A DNA stretch of 64,000 nt from Hymenobacter sp. DG01 (lineage in GTDB: Bacteria > Bacteroidota > Bacteroidia > Cytophagales > Hymenobacteraceae): assembly GCF_006352025.1 (NCBI RefSeq), contig NZ_CP040936.1, positions 3,660,001 to 3,724,000 on the forward strand, in the 5' to 3' direction. The notes under the pieces were generated by a model. That model worked only from the letters and a program-made list of their open reading frames with translations, did not search any database and had not been told where the DNA came from. Numbering within the stretch: the stretch's first letter is position 1; each line of letters starts with the position of its first letter. A program made the translations under genes and the position numbers. Of the stretch, positions 1 through 9,233 are shown piece after piece.

Positions 1-403
1 TGCCTTCGGCATCAGAGCCGGCCTCGGGCTCCGCTGAGGGGGCTGGCGGAATGTGCAGGTCGCCGAAGACTTTATCCATGTGAGCGGCGTAGGCGGCCGA
101 GTCATCGAGGAAGAAAACCAGGTCGGGCACGATGCGCAGCTGCTGGCGCACGCGCTTGGCCAGGGCCTGCCGGATGGCCTTGAGGTTGTCCTGCACCAGG
201 GCCAGCTGCTGCTCACCGGCGGTGTTGCTCTGGGCCATCAGCAGGCTCAGATACACGCGGGCCACGCCCAGGTCGGGCGATACGCGCACCAAGCTGATAC
301 CGGGCGGCAGGCTCGGAAACAGGTGGGGCAGGTCGCGCTGGAATACGGCGGCCAACTCCTGCTGGAGCAGGCTGGCTACTTTTTGCTGTCGTTTGCTTTC
401 CAT
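1..403 (-). CDS. rbfA: Ribosome-binding factor A (partial, C-terminus cut by window edge)
   Basis: The minus strand is open from an ATG at 403 to base 1 (134 codons seen). It begins MESKRQQKVASLLQQELAAV and continues with the RbfA pattern: a basic N-terminal helix, then GISLVRVSPDLGVARVYLSL, a helix with repeated Gln, and RQQLRIVPDLVFFLDDS near residues 90-105. RbfA is a single KH-type domain that binds the 30S subunit and helps mature the 5' end of 16S rRNA, also during cold adaptation. The tail after about residue 115 is Pro/Glu/Ala rich and probably disordered; the stop codon lies outside the window. Assignment is by pattern recognition and is fairly sure. Confidence 0.85.
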   Translation of the reverse strand, partial: MESKRQQKVASLLQQELAAVFQRDLPHLFPSLPPGISLVRVSPDLGVARVYLSLLMAQSNTAGEQQLALVQDNLKAIRQALAKRVRQQLRIVPDLVFFLDDSAAYAAHMDKVFGDLHIPPAPSAEPEAGSDAEG

Positions 404-682
404 AAGAATCCGCAAAGATACCGGTTGAAGAGGATTAAGTAAGTAGGTAATTGGGGGTGAGGGAAGAAGAGTTCGAGAATACCCCTTGGCTGGTAGCCCG
501 CCGCTAACGTTGGGCCCCGCGGGTGGGGTAGCAGGCCAAACGGGCCGGAATAAGCCGGGAGCAAAAGCGGGTAGGCCGCCCCGGGCGGGACAGGGTGAGC
601 GGCACCCAGCCGGCGGCCGCTGGCTTTGGGGCGTCAGGGGCCCCAGCCGTCTGATCACGGGCGCCTTCGCAAAGGGGCCTAG

Positions 683-2173
683 ATGCTGTACTTTTACAAC
701 TGCCTGACGCCGGTTGTCGGCTGTTTCTCACTTGCTACTTCCTTGCTGCAATTTTTCAAAAGCTCCCTGCCCACCCGCCTGTTTGCGCTGCTGCTGTTGC
801 TGCTGGCCCTGCGGCTGCCGCTGCTGTGGCTAGGCATTGCCCTCACGCCGGTAGAGTTGCGGGCCCTGCTGGTGGGGGAGCGGCTCCACGAAGGCGCCCT
901 GCTCTACCGCGACCTGTACGACAGCACCGCGCCCTTGTCGGCGGCTTTATTTGGGGCCCTCGATGTGGCCGCCAGCCGACCGATCTGGCTCTACCGCATT
1001 CTGGCGCTGGTGCTGCTGGCGTTTCAGGCCCTGCGCTTCAACTTCGTGCTCAACCGGGCCGATGTGCACCCCGAGCGAGGCTACGTGGGGGCGCTTACGT
1101 TCCTGCTCATCGGTAGCCTCACCACCGACCTGGATACACTCTCGCCCCTGCTGCTGGGGCACACCTTCCTGATTGCGGCCCTCAGTGCCCTACTGCCTAC
1201 CTCCCGGGAGGGCTACGATAACCGCCGCCTATTCCGGGCCGGATTTCTGATAGGGGTAGGGGCCCTGTGCTATCTGCCGCTGGCTTTGTTTCTGCTGGTA
1301 GGGCTGTTTGCCGTGATTGTATTTGCGGCCAACTCCTTTCGCAGCTTTCTGCTACTGGTGTGCGGGTTTCTGTTTCCATATTCGGTGGTTATTACCTTCT
1401 TTCTCTATACGGAGTCGTTGCCTGGTTTTGCCCAGTTTCACCTGACGCCTACCCTGCAGGGCATTGTGAACGAAACCGACGGCCTGCCGCTGTGGGTGCT
1501 GCTACGGCTGCTGATTCTGCCGGGGGTACTGCTGCTGCTGGGCGTCGGGCGCAGCTTTACTACCTCCCTGGGACTGGTGTTTCAGGTGAAATTCCAGCAG
1601 CTGATGCTGGTGTGGGTGCTGGTGGCGGTAGGCATTGCGGCCGTAGGTCGGGGCATGGCCACCGGTACACTGGTACTGCTGCTACCCCCGCTCACGTATT
1701 TCAGTTTGTTTCTGTGGCAGAAAGCCCAGCGGGCCTGGGTACCCGAGGTGCTGCTGCTGCTGGTTATAGGGGCCGTAGTGGCGGTGCGCTACCGGGCCGT
1801 CCTGCACCTGGAGCAGGTACTCCAGATTCCGGCCGAGCATCATTACGCCGTGCAGCCCAACCCACGCTATGCCTTCCTGCAGGGGCAGCGTTTGCTGGTG
1901 CTGGGCCCCGATCAGCGCCCCTACCTGCACAATCGTCTGGCAACTCCCTACCTCGACTGGCGCCTAGCCGGAACCGATTTCGGCCACCTGCGGGAGTACA
2001 ACGCCGTGTTCCGGCTGGCCCAGAATTTCCGCGAGTCGCCGCCCCAATACCTCATCGACCAGGCCCGCCTGCTACCCGAGCTGCAATACAAAGTACCCGG
2101 CATCTTCGGCCGCTACCAACCCACCAATACGCCCGGCGTGTACAGGCTGAAAGGTAATGAGGTGATGGAGTGA
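683..2173 (+). CDS. Polytopic membrane protein, DUF6427-like
   Basis: A 496-residue protein with many hydrophobic segments rich in Leu, about 10-12 likely membrane spans, and a hydrophilic C-terminal tail of roughly 120 residues. The N-terminal stretch LLQFFKSSLPTRLFALLLL and the following ELRALLVGERLHEG resemble a Bacteroidota membrane family of unknown function (DUF6427); I cannot confirm this without a profile search. The ATG at 683 gives a 20-residue hydrophilic lead; an in-frame TTG at 743 would place the start directly before LQFFKSSLP, where this family usually begins. A near-consensus -7 element (TACTTTTA, 689-696) lies inside that lead and supports the later start. It stands alone and converges on rpiB. 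No enzymatic motif seen. Confidence 0.7.
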   Translation: MLYFYNCLTPVVGCFSLATSLLQFFKSSLPTRLFALLLLLLALRLPLLWLGIALTPVELRALLVGERLHEGALLYRDLYDSTAPLSAALFGALDVAASRPIWLYRILALVLLAFQALRFNFVLNRADVHPERGYVGALTFLLIGSLTTDLDTLSPLLLGHTFLIAALSALLPTSREGYDNRRLFRAGFLIGVGALCYLPLALFLLVGLFAVIVFAANSFRSFLLLVCGFLFPYSVVITFFLYTESLPGFAQFHLTPTLQGIVNETDGLPLWVLLRLLILPGVLLLLGVGRSFTTSLGLVFQVKFQQLMLVWVLVAVGIAAVGRGMATGTLVLLLPPLTYFSLFLWQKAQRAWVPEVLLLLVIGAVVAVRYRAVLHLEQVLQIPAEHHYAVQPNPRYAFLQGQRLLVLGPDQRPYLHNRLATPYLDWRLAGTDFGHLREYNAVFRLAQNFRESPPQYLIDQARLLPELQYKVPGIFGRYQPTNTPGVYRLKGNEVME

Positions 2174-2186
2174 AAAGGTAAAAGAT

Positions 2187-2235
2187 GAACTGGCGGCAGA
2201 CGCGGCGGCAAAGCCGCCGCGTCTGCCGCCAGTTC
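2187..2235. terminator. Perfect 23-bp hairpin between convergent genes
   Basis: Arms 2187-2209 and 2213-2235 are perfect complements with a 3-nt AAA loop. There is no clear U tract on either side. It sits between the convergent membrane-protein gene and rpiB, where it can serve as a bidirectional transcription stop or 3'-end stabiliser. Confidence 0.6.
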
Positions 2236-2288
2236 GCATGCATGGTGGGGGTAGGGGCTGCGGCTTACGTTCGTGCCGGCCGAACCGA

Positions 2289-2717
2289 CTACAGCTTGAT
2301 TTTATCGACGCGGGTTTGGTGGCGGCCGCCTTCGAAAGCCGTATTGAGGAATTGGCTGGTGATGGCGCGGGCGGATTCCTCATCCACGAAGCGGGCCGGA
2401 ATGCACAGCACGTTGGCATTGTTGTGCTGCCGGATCAGGGTGGCTACCTCCGGCTCCCAGGCCAGCCCGGCCCGGATGCCCTGGTGCTTGTTGGCCGTAA
2501 TGCACACCCCATTGGCCGAGCCGCAGAGCAGAATGCCCCGCTCAAACTCGCCCCGCTCTACGGCTGAGGCCAGCGGGTGCACGTAGTCGGGGTAATCGAC
2601 GGAAGCCGCGGAGGAGGTGCCGAAGTCCTGGACCTCGTAGCCATTGTCGCGCAGCCACTGCAGCAGCATTTGCTTCCGCTCAAAGCCCGCGTGGTCGGAG
2701 CCGATGGCAAGTTTCAT
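2289..2717 (-). CDS. rpiB: Ribose-5-phosphate isomerase B
   Basis: A 142-residue protein, the normal length for RpiB/LacAB sugar-phosphate isomerases. It has GSDHAGFERK at residues 6-15 (substrate-binding Asp8-His9) and CGSANGVCITANK at 65-77, where Cys65 is the expected catalytic base. It interconverts ribose-5-phosphate and ribulose-5-phosphate in the non-oxidative pentose phosphate pathway in the cytoplasm. It lies downstream of tatC on the same strand with a 188-nt gap that carries two copies of a short TAGTTGAATGA-containing repeat (around 2741 and 2776), so it may or may not be cotranscribed. Confidence 0.93.
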   Translation of the reverse strand: MKLAIGSDHAGFERKQMLLQWLRDNGYEVQDFGTSSAASVDYPDYVHPLASAVERGEFERGILLCGSANGVCITANKHQGIRAGLAWEPEVATLIRQHNNANVLCIPARFVDEESARAITSQFLNTAFEGGRHQTRVDKIKL

Positions 2718-2905
2718 AGGATCAAGGGTAATGGAGGTGGGTAGTTGAATGAGGGATTAAGGATGTAACTAGTAGGTAGTTGAATGAAGGATAGGTGGGT
2801 ATAGATGATGGATAATGGGGCGGTACGCCTTGCAGCTTTCCCTCATGTTACCTTATTCATTTCCCATTTCTCCTTTATTCTCAACTACCCACATCCAAAT
2901 TCTCT

Positions 2906-3763
2906 CTACGCTACGCCCTGGTTTTCGGCGAGGCGGGCATTGAGGTTGGCCGTGCGGGTGCGGCTGACCACGCGGGCAATATTGATGCTGAGCTCATAGA
3001 GCAGCATGATGGGTACCGTCACGATCAGCTGGGCCGAAATATCCGGGGGGGTGATGATGGCGGCTACAATCAGAATGACCACAATGGCGTGCTTGCGGTA
3101 CACGCGCATGATTTCGGGCGTAATCAGGCCGGCTTTAGCCAGGAAGAACACAATCATGGGCAGCTCAAACACGAAGGCGCACGAGAGCGTCATCGTGGTA
3201 AGGGTGCTGATGTAGCTCTGCATGTCAATCTGGTTTTCGATGGTGGGGTCCACCACGTAGCCGGCCAGAAAGTTGATGCTCATGGGGGCGGCAATGTAGT
3301 AGCCGAACAGCAGGCCGGCCACAAACAGCACCGAAACGAAAAACACGGCCCCGCGGGAGTTCTGCCGCTCGTGCGGGTACAGGCCCGGCTTGATAAAGCG
3401 CCACAGCTCCCAGAACAGGTAAGGAAAACCCAGCACCAGGCCCACGATAAAGGCTGAGCTCAGGTGCATGGAGAGCTGCCCGCTCATCTCGCGGTTCTGA
3501 ATCACAAACCCGATTTTATCAACGCACAGGCTTTCGGCATGCAGCAGGGCCCCGGCCCGGCACAGCATCCGGTAGGTCCAGAAATCGGGGCGGGAGGGAC
3601 CCAGAATCAGGTCGTGAAACAGAAAGTCTTTGGCAAAGAAGGCCCCCAGGGCAAACACTACCACCGCAATGGCCGCCCGGATGATGTGCCAGCGCAGGGC
3701 CTCCAGGTGGTCGATAAAAGACATTTCCTGCTGGTCGCCCAGCGCAGGTTGTTGTGAATCCAC
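2906..3763 (-). CDS. tatC: Sec-independent protein translocase TatC
   Basis: Multi-spanning membrane protein with the TatC hallmark MSFIDHLEALRWHIIRAAIA, followed by FPYLFWELWRFIKPGLYPHER and FVFELPMIVFFL, the conserved parts of the first cytoplasmic loop and the central helices. Six spans are expected. TatC recognises twin-arginine signal peptides and forms the Tat translocon with TatA. I choose the GTG at 3763 (VDSQQPALGDQQEMSF...), because Bacteroidota TatC proteins normally carry a short hydrophilic lead ending in QEMSF; the ATG at 3724 would start directly at MSFIDH. A longer in-frame extension to 3832 runs through low-complexity intergenic sequence and is unlikely. glyA lies upstream on the same strand. 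No tatA is seen in the window. Confidence 0.93.
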   Translation of the reverse strand: MDSQQPALGDQQEMSFIDHLEALRWHIIRAAIAVVVFALGAFFAKDFLFHDLILGPSRPDFWTYRMLCRAGALLHAESLCVDKIGFVIQNREMSGQLSMHLSSAFIVGLVLGFPYLFWELWRFIKPGLYPHERQNSRGAVFFVSVLFVAGLLFGYYIAAPMSINFLAGYVVDPTIENQIDMQSYISTLTTMTLSCAFVFELPMIVFFLAKAGLITPEIMRVYRKHAIVVILIVAAIITPPDISAQLIVTVPIMLLYELSINIARVVSRTRTANLNARLAENQGVA

Positions 3764-3861
3764 TGAGTGAAATGGTGAAATAGTGAAGTGGCGAAAAGGT
3801 GAGTAAACCAACCGGCCTGCAACAAGCGGCAAGAAACAAACGAAAAAATAGGGGAAGAAGA

Positions 3862-3894
3862 TGGGTTCGGCTTGCGGAAATCAAACCGAACCCA
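3862..3894 (-). terminator. Hairpin downstream of glyA
   Basis: Arms 3862-3874 and 3882-3894 pair over 13 bp with one G-U wobble around a 7-nt loop. On the minus strand a pyrimidine-rich tract with a run of T (complement of 3843-3848) follows some distance on. It lies just after the glyA stop codon. Confidence 0.55.
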
Positions 3895-3921
3895 CCAACT
3901 CACTATTTCACCAGTTCACCG

Positions 3922-5214
3922 TTAAGCGAAGAGCGGGTACTGCTGCATCCACTCATTGATTTCGCCGCGCACCCGGGCAATGCGGGCATCATCGGCGTTG
4001 TGGGTCAGTACCTCGTCAATAAAGTCCACGATGCGGGCCATGTCGGTTTCCTTCAGGCCGCGCGTGGTAACAGCGGCCGAGCCGATGCGCATGCCGCTGG
4101 TGATGAAAGGCGACTTGTCATCGAAGGGCACCATGTTCTTGTTGATGGTGATATCGGCCTTGATGAGGGTGTTTTCGGCCAGCTTGCCGGTGAGACCCTT
4201 GCTGCGCAGGTCAATCAGCATCAAGTGGTTATCGGTGCCGCCGGAAATAATCTGGTAGCCGCGCTCCACAAAGCCATTGGCCAGCGCCTGGGCGTTCCGG
4301 ATAACCTGGTGGGTGTAGTCAGTGTAGGCGTCGCTGAGAGCCTCGCCGAAAGCCACGGCCTTGGCCCCGATAACGTGCTCCAGGGGGCCACCCTGGGTGC
4401 CGGGGAACACGGCGCTGTCGAGCAGACTGCTCATCAGCCGGATTTCGCCCTTCGGGGTTTTCAGGCCGAAGGGGTTTTCGAAATCTTTACCCAGCATGAT
4501 CAGGCCGCCACGGGGGCCGCGCAGGGTTTTGTGGGTAGTGGTGGTTACAATGTGGCAGTGCTGGAAGGGGTTATTCAGCAGGCCCTTGGCAATAAGGCCG
4601 GAAGGGTGCGAAATATCAGCCAGCAACAGGGCCCCTACCTCGTCGGCAGCTTCGCGCAGGGCCTGGTAATTCCAGTCGCGGGAGTAGGCCGAGGCTCCGC
4701 AGATGATGAGCTTAGGCTGCTCGCGGCGGGCGGTTTCCTTTACTTTCTCCCAGTCGATGAGGCCAGTTTCCTGCTCTACACCGTAAAATGAAGGCTTGTA
4801 GAGCTTGCCTGAGAAGTTTACCGGCGAGCCGTGGGTCAGGTGGCCGCCGTGGCTCAGGTCGAAACCCAGAATTTTGTCGCCGGGGTTGAGCACGGCCAGC
4901 ATGACGGCCGCGTTGGCCTGGGCGCCAGAGTGCGGCTGCACGTTCACCCACTCTACCCCGAACAGCGCTTTGGCGCGGTCGATGGCCAACTGCTCAATCT
5001 GGTCCACGATTTCGCAGCCACCGTAGTAGCGCTTGCCGGGCAGGCCCTCGGCGTACTTATTGGTGAGGATGGAGCCCTGGGCCCGCATCACCTGCTCCGA
5101 AACGTAGTTCTCGGAGGCAATGAGTTCAATACCGTGGGTTTGCCGCTCTTGCTCTTTCTGAATCAGATCGAAGATGGCCGTGTCTTGGGCGAGGGTGGTG
5201 GCTTGCGTTTCCAT
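3922..5214 (-). CDS. glyA: Serine hydroxymethyltransferase
   Basis: A 430-residue PLP enzyme of the expected length. It contains [18 protein letters not shown] (31-48), [14 protein letters not shown] (53-66), the HGGHLTHG segment (122-129), and the PLP site [14 protein letters not shown] with Schiff-base Lys229. It converts serine and tetrahydrofolate into glycine and 5,10-methylene-tetrahydrofolate, the main source of one-carbon units. The ATG at 5214 is preceded within 6 nt by a perfect TACCTTTG -7 element, which suggests a very short or leaderless transcript. Followed by tatC and rpiB on the same strand, with a hairpin between glyA and tatC. Confidence 0.97.
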   Translation of the reverse strand: METQATTLAQDTAIFDLIQKEQERQTHGIELIASENYVSEQVMRAQGSILTNKYAEGLPGKRYYGGCEIVDQIEQLAIDRAKALFGVEWVNVQPHSGAQANAAVMLAVLNPGDKILGFDLSHGGHLTHGSPVNFSGKLYKPSFYGVEQETGLIDWEKVKETARREQPKLIICGASAYSRDWNYQALREAADEVGALLLADISHPSGLIAKGLLNNPFQHCHIVTTTTHKTLRGPRGGLIMLGKDFENPFGLKTPKGEIRLMSSLLDSAVFPGTQGGPLEHVIGAKAVAFGEALSDAYTDYTHQVIRNAQALANGFVERGYQIISGGTDNHLMLIDLRSKGLTGKLAENTLIKADITINKNMVPFDDKSPFITSGMRIGSAAVTTRGLKETDMARIVDFIDEVLTHNADDARIARVRGEINEWMQQYPLFA

Positions 5215-5219
5215 ATCGT

Positions 5220-5227
5220 CAAAGGTA
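5220..5227 (-). promoter_or_regulatory. Putative -7 element of glyA promoter
   Basis: TACCTTTG on the minus strand matches the Bacteroidota -7 consensus TAnnTTTG exactly, 5 nt before the glyA ATG. No convincing -33 TTG is seen at 17-23 nt, so a match by chance is possible. If real, transcription starts at or next to the start codon. Confidence 0.35.
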
Positions 5228-5696
5228 AGGGTAAAAGGGAATGAGGTAATCAGGGGTTGAGGTGAGGAAGTGAATGGTGACCGGATAAGAAGAAAAGACC
5301 CTAGCCGACTTACAAAATTTGGGGGTGCGGTGGTGTAATAGCTGGTTGGCAGCGTGTGCTTTAAGCGGGGGCGCCTACCCCCTGAATCGGCGTTAACCCT
5401 CCGGGGCCTTTGGCGGGGGTGTGCAGTAGCAGAAAAGGCCCGTGCGCAGCAGGTGTTTGGTAGGGGGATAGGGCCGAAAATTCCAGCTTTTTCTACCGGG
5501 TAAAAGTCACTTACATTGGCTATGTCCTATGGTTGCCGGCCTGTTCCGGCAGCCCCACTCTTCCTGCTGGGCCGCCTTGCTGGCTGGTCTGTTCCGCCGC
5601 TCCTCTTCTGCTCTTACACACCGACTTCGCACCTACCCCCGCCGGGGAAGCTGAAGCGGTGCGCCCTGTCCAATTCCCACCACAACCATTTCATCT
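5228..5696. other. Intergenic region between divergent glyA and the GH64 gene
   Basis: About 470 bases without a credible gene; short reading frames here lack coding character. It must hold the promoters of both neighbours. On the plus strand TACATTGG (7 of 8 matches to TAnnTTTG) lies near 5512, about 180 nt before the GH64 start codon. The rest is G/C-rich sequence with several CTACCCC/GGGGTAG-type heptamers. Confidence 0.4.
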
Positions 5697-7922
5697 ATGA
5701 AAAAGCTTACGCTGTTTTCACTGTTTACTCTGCTGCTAAGTGTGCTGCTACCCCTTTCGGGGTGGGCCCAGGGTAGCATCCCGTTCACCATTGCCAACAA
5801 CTCGCCCTACCCCGATTCAGACCTGTATGTGGCTATTGTAGGTAAGGATGAGGCCGGTAACCACCTCTGGATCAACGCCGCCAATAGCCAGGTGCTGCCC
5901 ATGTCCTCGGCGTACAATACCGTAACGGGGCCCACGTACAATGGCAATACCGGGCCGGGCCAAAACTCGAAGTACGCGGCCTGCTTCACGCGCCTGAGCA
6001 ACATCCCAAACAAGACGTTTACCCTGCCCTACATTGCGGGCTGCCGGGTGTTCATTGCCCAGGGCCAGCAGCTGTACCTGTACTTTTTCGGGGCATCCGG
6101 GGCACCCTCGGGCTACGCCGCCCCGGACTTTCAGAACCCCAACGACCCGAACAAGGGCATCCGCTACGAGTTCATTGAGTTGACCAACAACCAGTACGGC
6201 TTCTTTGGCAACCATACCCGCGTCGATTCCTACCACTACCCCATGGGCTTGGAGCTGTGGGGCAACGGCTACTACAAGCGCGCCGGCGAGCTGAAAAGCC
6301 ACGCCGATATTCTGGCCGCCTACCAGAGCTTTGCGCCTACGGCCTTCCAGAGTCTGCTGAACACCTCGGCTGGCACCATCACCTGCCCCGGTAAGTCGCC
6401 GGCTTTCCAAGCGGGCGGGGCCCAGGCCAACTACTTCGGCTCCTACATTGATGCCATTTGGAGCAAGTACGTGAACGAAGACCTGATTTTCAATGCTGGC
6501 GACGCTGGCGTATTCAAGGGCCGTATCACCAATGGGCAGTTGAAGGTAGTGGGTCAGTCGGGCGGTTTCGTGGGCCGCACGGGCATCATCTCGCGCAAGC
6601 CTACCACCCAGGAAGTGCTGGAAGGCAAGGGCGTGCTGGATCAGCGCGTGGTTGACGGTGACCTAGACCTGGTGATACAGTCGCAGCTGTGCGCGGCCAT
6701 CAACCGGCACGTAGTAAACACCACTACCCCCAACCCCGGCCAGCAGAACTGGTACAACGCCAGCCAGTACTACCTCACGGCTCCGGCCAACTACTACGCC
6801 CGCTTCTGGCACCAGGGCGGCATCAGCGTAGATAACCTGAACTACGGCTTTGCCTATGATGATGTAAATGACCAGTCCTCGTCACTGCACACGCCCCAAC
6901 CCACCAAAGTGGTGGCCACCTTCGGGGGCTTTGCCGGCCTGAGCACCACCCCGCCCCCCGCTACCGGCGTGGCTACCTTCTATAAAGACTGCAACTACAC
7001 CGGCACGGCTGTGAACCTGCCCGCCGGCGACTACACCCTGGCCGCCCTGCAAGCCCGGGGTATTCTGAACGACGACGTTTCCTCGCTGAAGGTGAACAGC
7101 GGCTACGAGGTAGTGCTCTACGAAAACGACAACTACAGTGGGGCTTCGCTCACGGTGGGCAGCGCCGGCAACGGGTGCCTGGTCAACAACCCTCTTGGTA
7201 CCGGCAACTGGAACGACAAAACGACCTCCCTGCGGGTGCGCACGGCTACTACCTCCACGCCGGCGTTCAGCCTGACCCTGCAGGCCGAAGCTGCCAACGT
7301 AAACAACGGCATGACAGTGGAAACCTGCTCGGAAGGCGGCCAGAACATGGGCTTCGTGGATGCCGGCGACTACCTGGTATGGAACGGCATCAACTTCCCC
7401 ACCTCGGGCACTTACACCATTGAGTACCGGGTAGCCAGCGGGGCCAGCGGCGGCACTATTTCCTCAGACCTGAACGCCGGCGCTATTCAGCTGGGCAACA
7501 GCACCATTCCGGGTACCGGCAGCTGGCAAACCTGGACCACCGTTTCCCGGACCGTGACCATCAACGCGGGCACTTACAACTTCGGCATCTATGCCCAGAC
7601 GGGCGGCTGGAACATCAACTGGGTGCGCATCAGCAAGTCTTCGGCGGCGGCGCGCACGGCCCTGGCTACCACCGCGCCCGAGGCGGCTACCCTGGGTACC
7701 CAGCTCTACCCTAACCCCGTGGTGGACCGCCTGCAGCTGAGTGGCGGAGAAGTAAACCTGGCGGGCAGCCGCTACCGGGTACTGGACCTACACGGCCGCA
7801 CCGTAGTCACCGGCCCCTTTGATCGGGGTACCGCAGAGGTAAGCACCCTGCCGGCCGGCATGTACCTGCTGCAGGTAACCACCCAAAATCAACAAACCAT
7901 TACCCACCGCTTCACGAAGTAA
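5697..7922 (+). CDS. Secreted GH64-like beta-1,3-glucanase with crystallin, CBM6 and T9SS domains
   Basis: A 741-residue exported protein. Residues 1-25 are a signal peptide ending in GWAQG. Residues about 28-415 resemble GH64/thaumatin-like beta-1,3-glucanases (NGYFN-like start SIPFTIANNSPYPDSDLYV, then YEFIELT, FGNHTRVDSYHYPMGLEL and a long Gly/Asn-rich catalytic part). Residues about 425-515 form a beta/gamma-crystallin-like module (VATFYKDCNYTGTAVNLPAG; VVLYENDNYSGASLTVG). Residues about 525-645 resemble CBM6 (LQAEAANVNNGMTVE; GFVDAGDYLVW; INWVRI). The last 75 residues are a type A T9SS sorting domain (LYPNPVVDRLQLSGG; STLPAGMYLLQVTT). It probably binds and degrades fungal or algal beta-1,3-glucan at the cell surface. 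Monocistronic, followed by a strong terminator. GH64 assignment is likely but not certain; the accessory modules are clearer. Confidence 0.85.
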   Translation: MKKLTLFSLFTLLLSVLLPLSGWAQGSIPFTIANNSPYPDSDLYVAIVGKDEAGNHLWINAANSQVLPMSSAYNTVTGPTYNGNTGPGQNSKYAACFTRLSNIPNKTFTLPYIAGCRVFIAQGQQLYLYFFGASGAPSGYAAPDFQNPNDPNKGIRYEFIELTNNQYGFFGNHTRVDSYHYPMGLELWGNGYYKRAGELKSHADILAAYQSFAPTAFQSLLNTSAGTITCPGKSPAFQAGGAQANYFGSYIDAIWSKYVNEDLIFNAGDAGVFKGRITNGQLKVVGQSGGFVGRTGIISRKPTTQEVLEGKGVLDQRVVDGDLDLVIQSQLCAAINRHVVNTTTPNPGQQNWYNASQYYLTAPANYYARFWHQGGISVDNLNYGFAYDDVNDQSSSLHTPQPTKVVATFGGFAGLSTTPPPATGVATFYKDCNYTGTAVNLPAGDYTLAALQARGILNDDVSSLKVNSGYEVVLYENDNYSGASLTVGSAGNGCLVNNPLGTGNWNDKTTSLRVRTATTSTPAFSLTLQAEAANVNNGMTVETCSEGGQNMGFVDAGDYLVWNGINFPTSGTYTIEYRVASGASGGTISSDLNAGAIQLGNSTIPGTGSWQTWTTVSRTVTINAGTYNFGIYAQTGGWNINWVRISKSSAAARTALATTAPEAATLGTQLYPNPVVDRLQLSGGEVNLAGSRYRVLDLHGRTVVTGPFDRGTAEVSTLPAGMYLLQVTTQNQQTITHRFTK

Positions 7923-7938
7923 ACGCGTTGCTGACTGG

Positions 7939-7984
7939 CACATACAAAGCAGGCTGCCCCACCGGGCAGCCTGCTTTGTATGTG
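7939..7984 (+). terminator. Strong hairpin after the GH64 gene
   Basis: Perfect 21-bp arms (7939-7959 and 7964-7984) with a 4-nt loop, 17 nt after the stop codon. No long U tract follows. Confidence 0.65.
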
Positions 7985-8213
7985 CGCAACGGCAGTTTAG
8001 CTTTTCGCGGACATGAGGCAAGGTAAGTCGGGAGGAGCTTCGGGCTCATCCGTAGATAACGCATAGTGTCGAGATTGATACGGAGTGGCGCTAGGTAAAA
8101 CCCCTTATTTGCTCGTTGAAAATGCGTATTTACAGGATGAAGCTACATCGATAGCATAGCAGTAGCGTAAAGGGAGCAAAACTGCCTTCTACTTCACTTT
8201 TTCCTTTTCTGTC

Positions 8214-8444
8214 ATGGCTACTACCCGCTCAACGAAATCGTCTGAAACACCTGCCACCAAGCGTCCCCGGGGCTTTGCGGCCATGGACCCCGCTACCCAG
8301 CGCCGCATTGCCAGCGAAGGCGGAAAAGCATCGCATGAAAGCGGCCGCGGCCACCGCTTTACTTCCGAAGAAGCCCGGGCAGCCGGCCGCAAAGGCGGCC
8401 AGGCCAGCCGGAGCCGCAACGGACAGGCCGGAGCTGCCAGCTAG
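8214..8444 (+). CDS. KGG-repeat stress protein (YciG/GsiB-like)
   Basis: A 76-residue hydrophilic basic protein. It contains RGFAAMDPATQRRIASEGGKA (about 19-39) and EEARAAGRKGGQASR (52-66), two copies of the stress-induced KGG motif found in Bacillus GsiB and E. coli YciG. Such proteins are natively disordered and rise under general stress or desiccation; their biochemical role is not settled. It stands alone, followed by a hairpin at 8474-8504. Confidence 0.85.
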   Translation: MATTRSTKSSETPATKRPRGFAAMDPATQRRIASEGGKASHESGRGHRFTSEEARAAGRKGGQASRSRNGQAGAAS

Positions 8445-8473
8445 CCAGTACTCACCGGTTTCGTTCTCCCCAG

Positions 8474-8504
8474 CAGAACTCTCTCAGACCCTGGGAGAGT
8501 TCTG
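8474..8504 (+). terminator. Hairpin after the KGG gene
   Basis: CAGAACTCTC (8474-8483) pairs with GAGAGTTCTG (8495-8504); an inner CAG/CTG pair extends the stem across one mismatch. It lies 30 nt after the stop codon, with only a weak T-rich tail. Confidence 0.5.
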
Positions 8505-8642
8505 TTGCGTTTCGGGCCTACCGGAGGGGTAGGGCACCGGATGGATGCGGACCGGTAGCGCATTGGTAAGCTGGTCAGTGAGTTGCACGCACAAGCAGGG
8601 GTAGGCACGTCGTAGCGCGGAGCTTTCGATGAGAAGTAGTGG

Positions 8643-8674
8643 GGCAAAAAGTGGGCGGCCGGCGCGTTTTTGCC
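8643..8674 (+). other. Hairpin in the leader of the sigma-factor gene
   Basis: GGCAAAAA (8643-8650) and TTTTTGCC (8667-8674) can pair around a GC-rich core that is itself partly palindromic. It ends with five T in the second arm and lies 44 nt before the sigma-factor ATG. It may be a leftover terminator or a leader structure; nothing in the sequence decides between these. Confidence 0.3.
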
Positions 8675-8717
8675 GTATGGGTTGCACCATGTGGCTACTT
8701 CCTCGTTACTTGCTGCT

Positions 8718-9233
8718 ATGAACTCCCCCCAACAGCTCGCCGAAGTCCTGACCAGTCTGCGCATCGGCAATCAGTCGTACCTGATTGCTTTCTATGAACA
8801 GAACCGCGACCTGTTTGCCCGCTGGGCCCGGCGGCAGCATCAGCTGGAGCCCGCGGCGGCCCACGCCTTGCTGCGCACGGTACTTGTTGATTTCTACGAC
8901 CAGGTAGCCGACGGCCGCCTGACCAAGCTGCCGCCCGATGTGCGCGCTTACGTGTACGGCCTGGCCGATGAGCAGCTGCGCGCGGCTTCTACCACCGAAA
9001 TCCTGCCCAAGGATGAGGCCGGCCGGCGCCAGCAGCTGCTACGGCTGTTCCGGCAGCTTGGCCTTGACTGCCAGAAGATTCTGATGTACTTCTACTTCCG
9101 GGGCTACAACTTCGAGAAGGTGGCCGGTAAAATGGGCTTTGCCAACGCCAACGTGGCCCGCCTGCAGAAGGCTACCTGCCTGCGCAAGCTCTATGAGCTG
9201 CGCATGCGTATGGGGGCCGGCAGCGCAGCCTGA
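8718..9233 (+). CDS. Divergent sigma-70-like factor (ECF type)
   Basis: A 171-residue protein from the ATG at 8718 (MNSPQQLAEVLTSLRIGN). The second half looks like sigma region 4: RQQLLRLFRQLGLDCQKILMYFYFRG followed by NFEKVAGKMGFANANVARLQKATCLRKLYEL, a helix-turn-helix of the kind that reads the -33 element. Region 2 is poorly conserved (SYLIAFYEQNRDLFARWARRQ). The next gene, 113 nt downstream, is a membrane TPR protein with an anti-sigma-like N-terminus, so the pair is probably a sigma/anti-sigma system. A longer in-frame start at 8670 (16 more residues) is less likely. Target genes unknown. Confidence 0.75.
   Translation: MNSPQQLAEVLTSLRIGNQSYLIAFYEQNRDLFARWARRQHQLEPAAAHALLRTVLVDFYDQVADGRLTKLPPDVRAYVYGLADEQLRAASTTEILPKDEAGRRQQLLRLFRQLGLDCQKILMYFYFRGYNFEKVAGKMGFANANVARLQKATCLRKLYELRMRMGAGSAA

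Noticed and set aside
3799..4791. Open frame antisense to glyA
   Set aside because: glyA motifs including the PLP lysine are on the opposite strand and cover the region fully.
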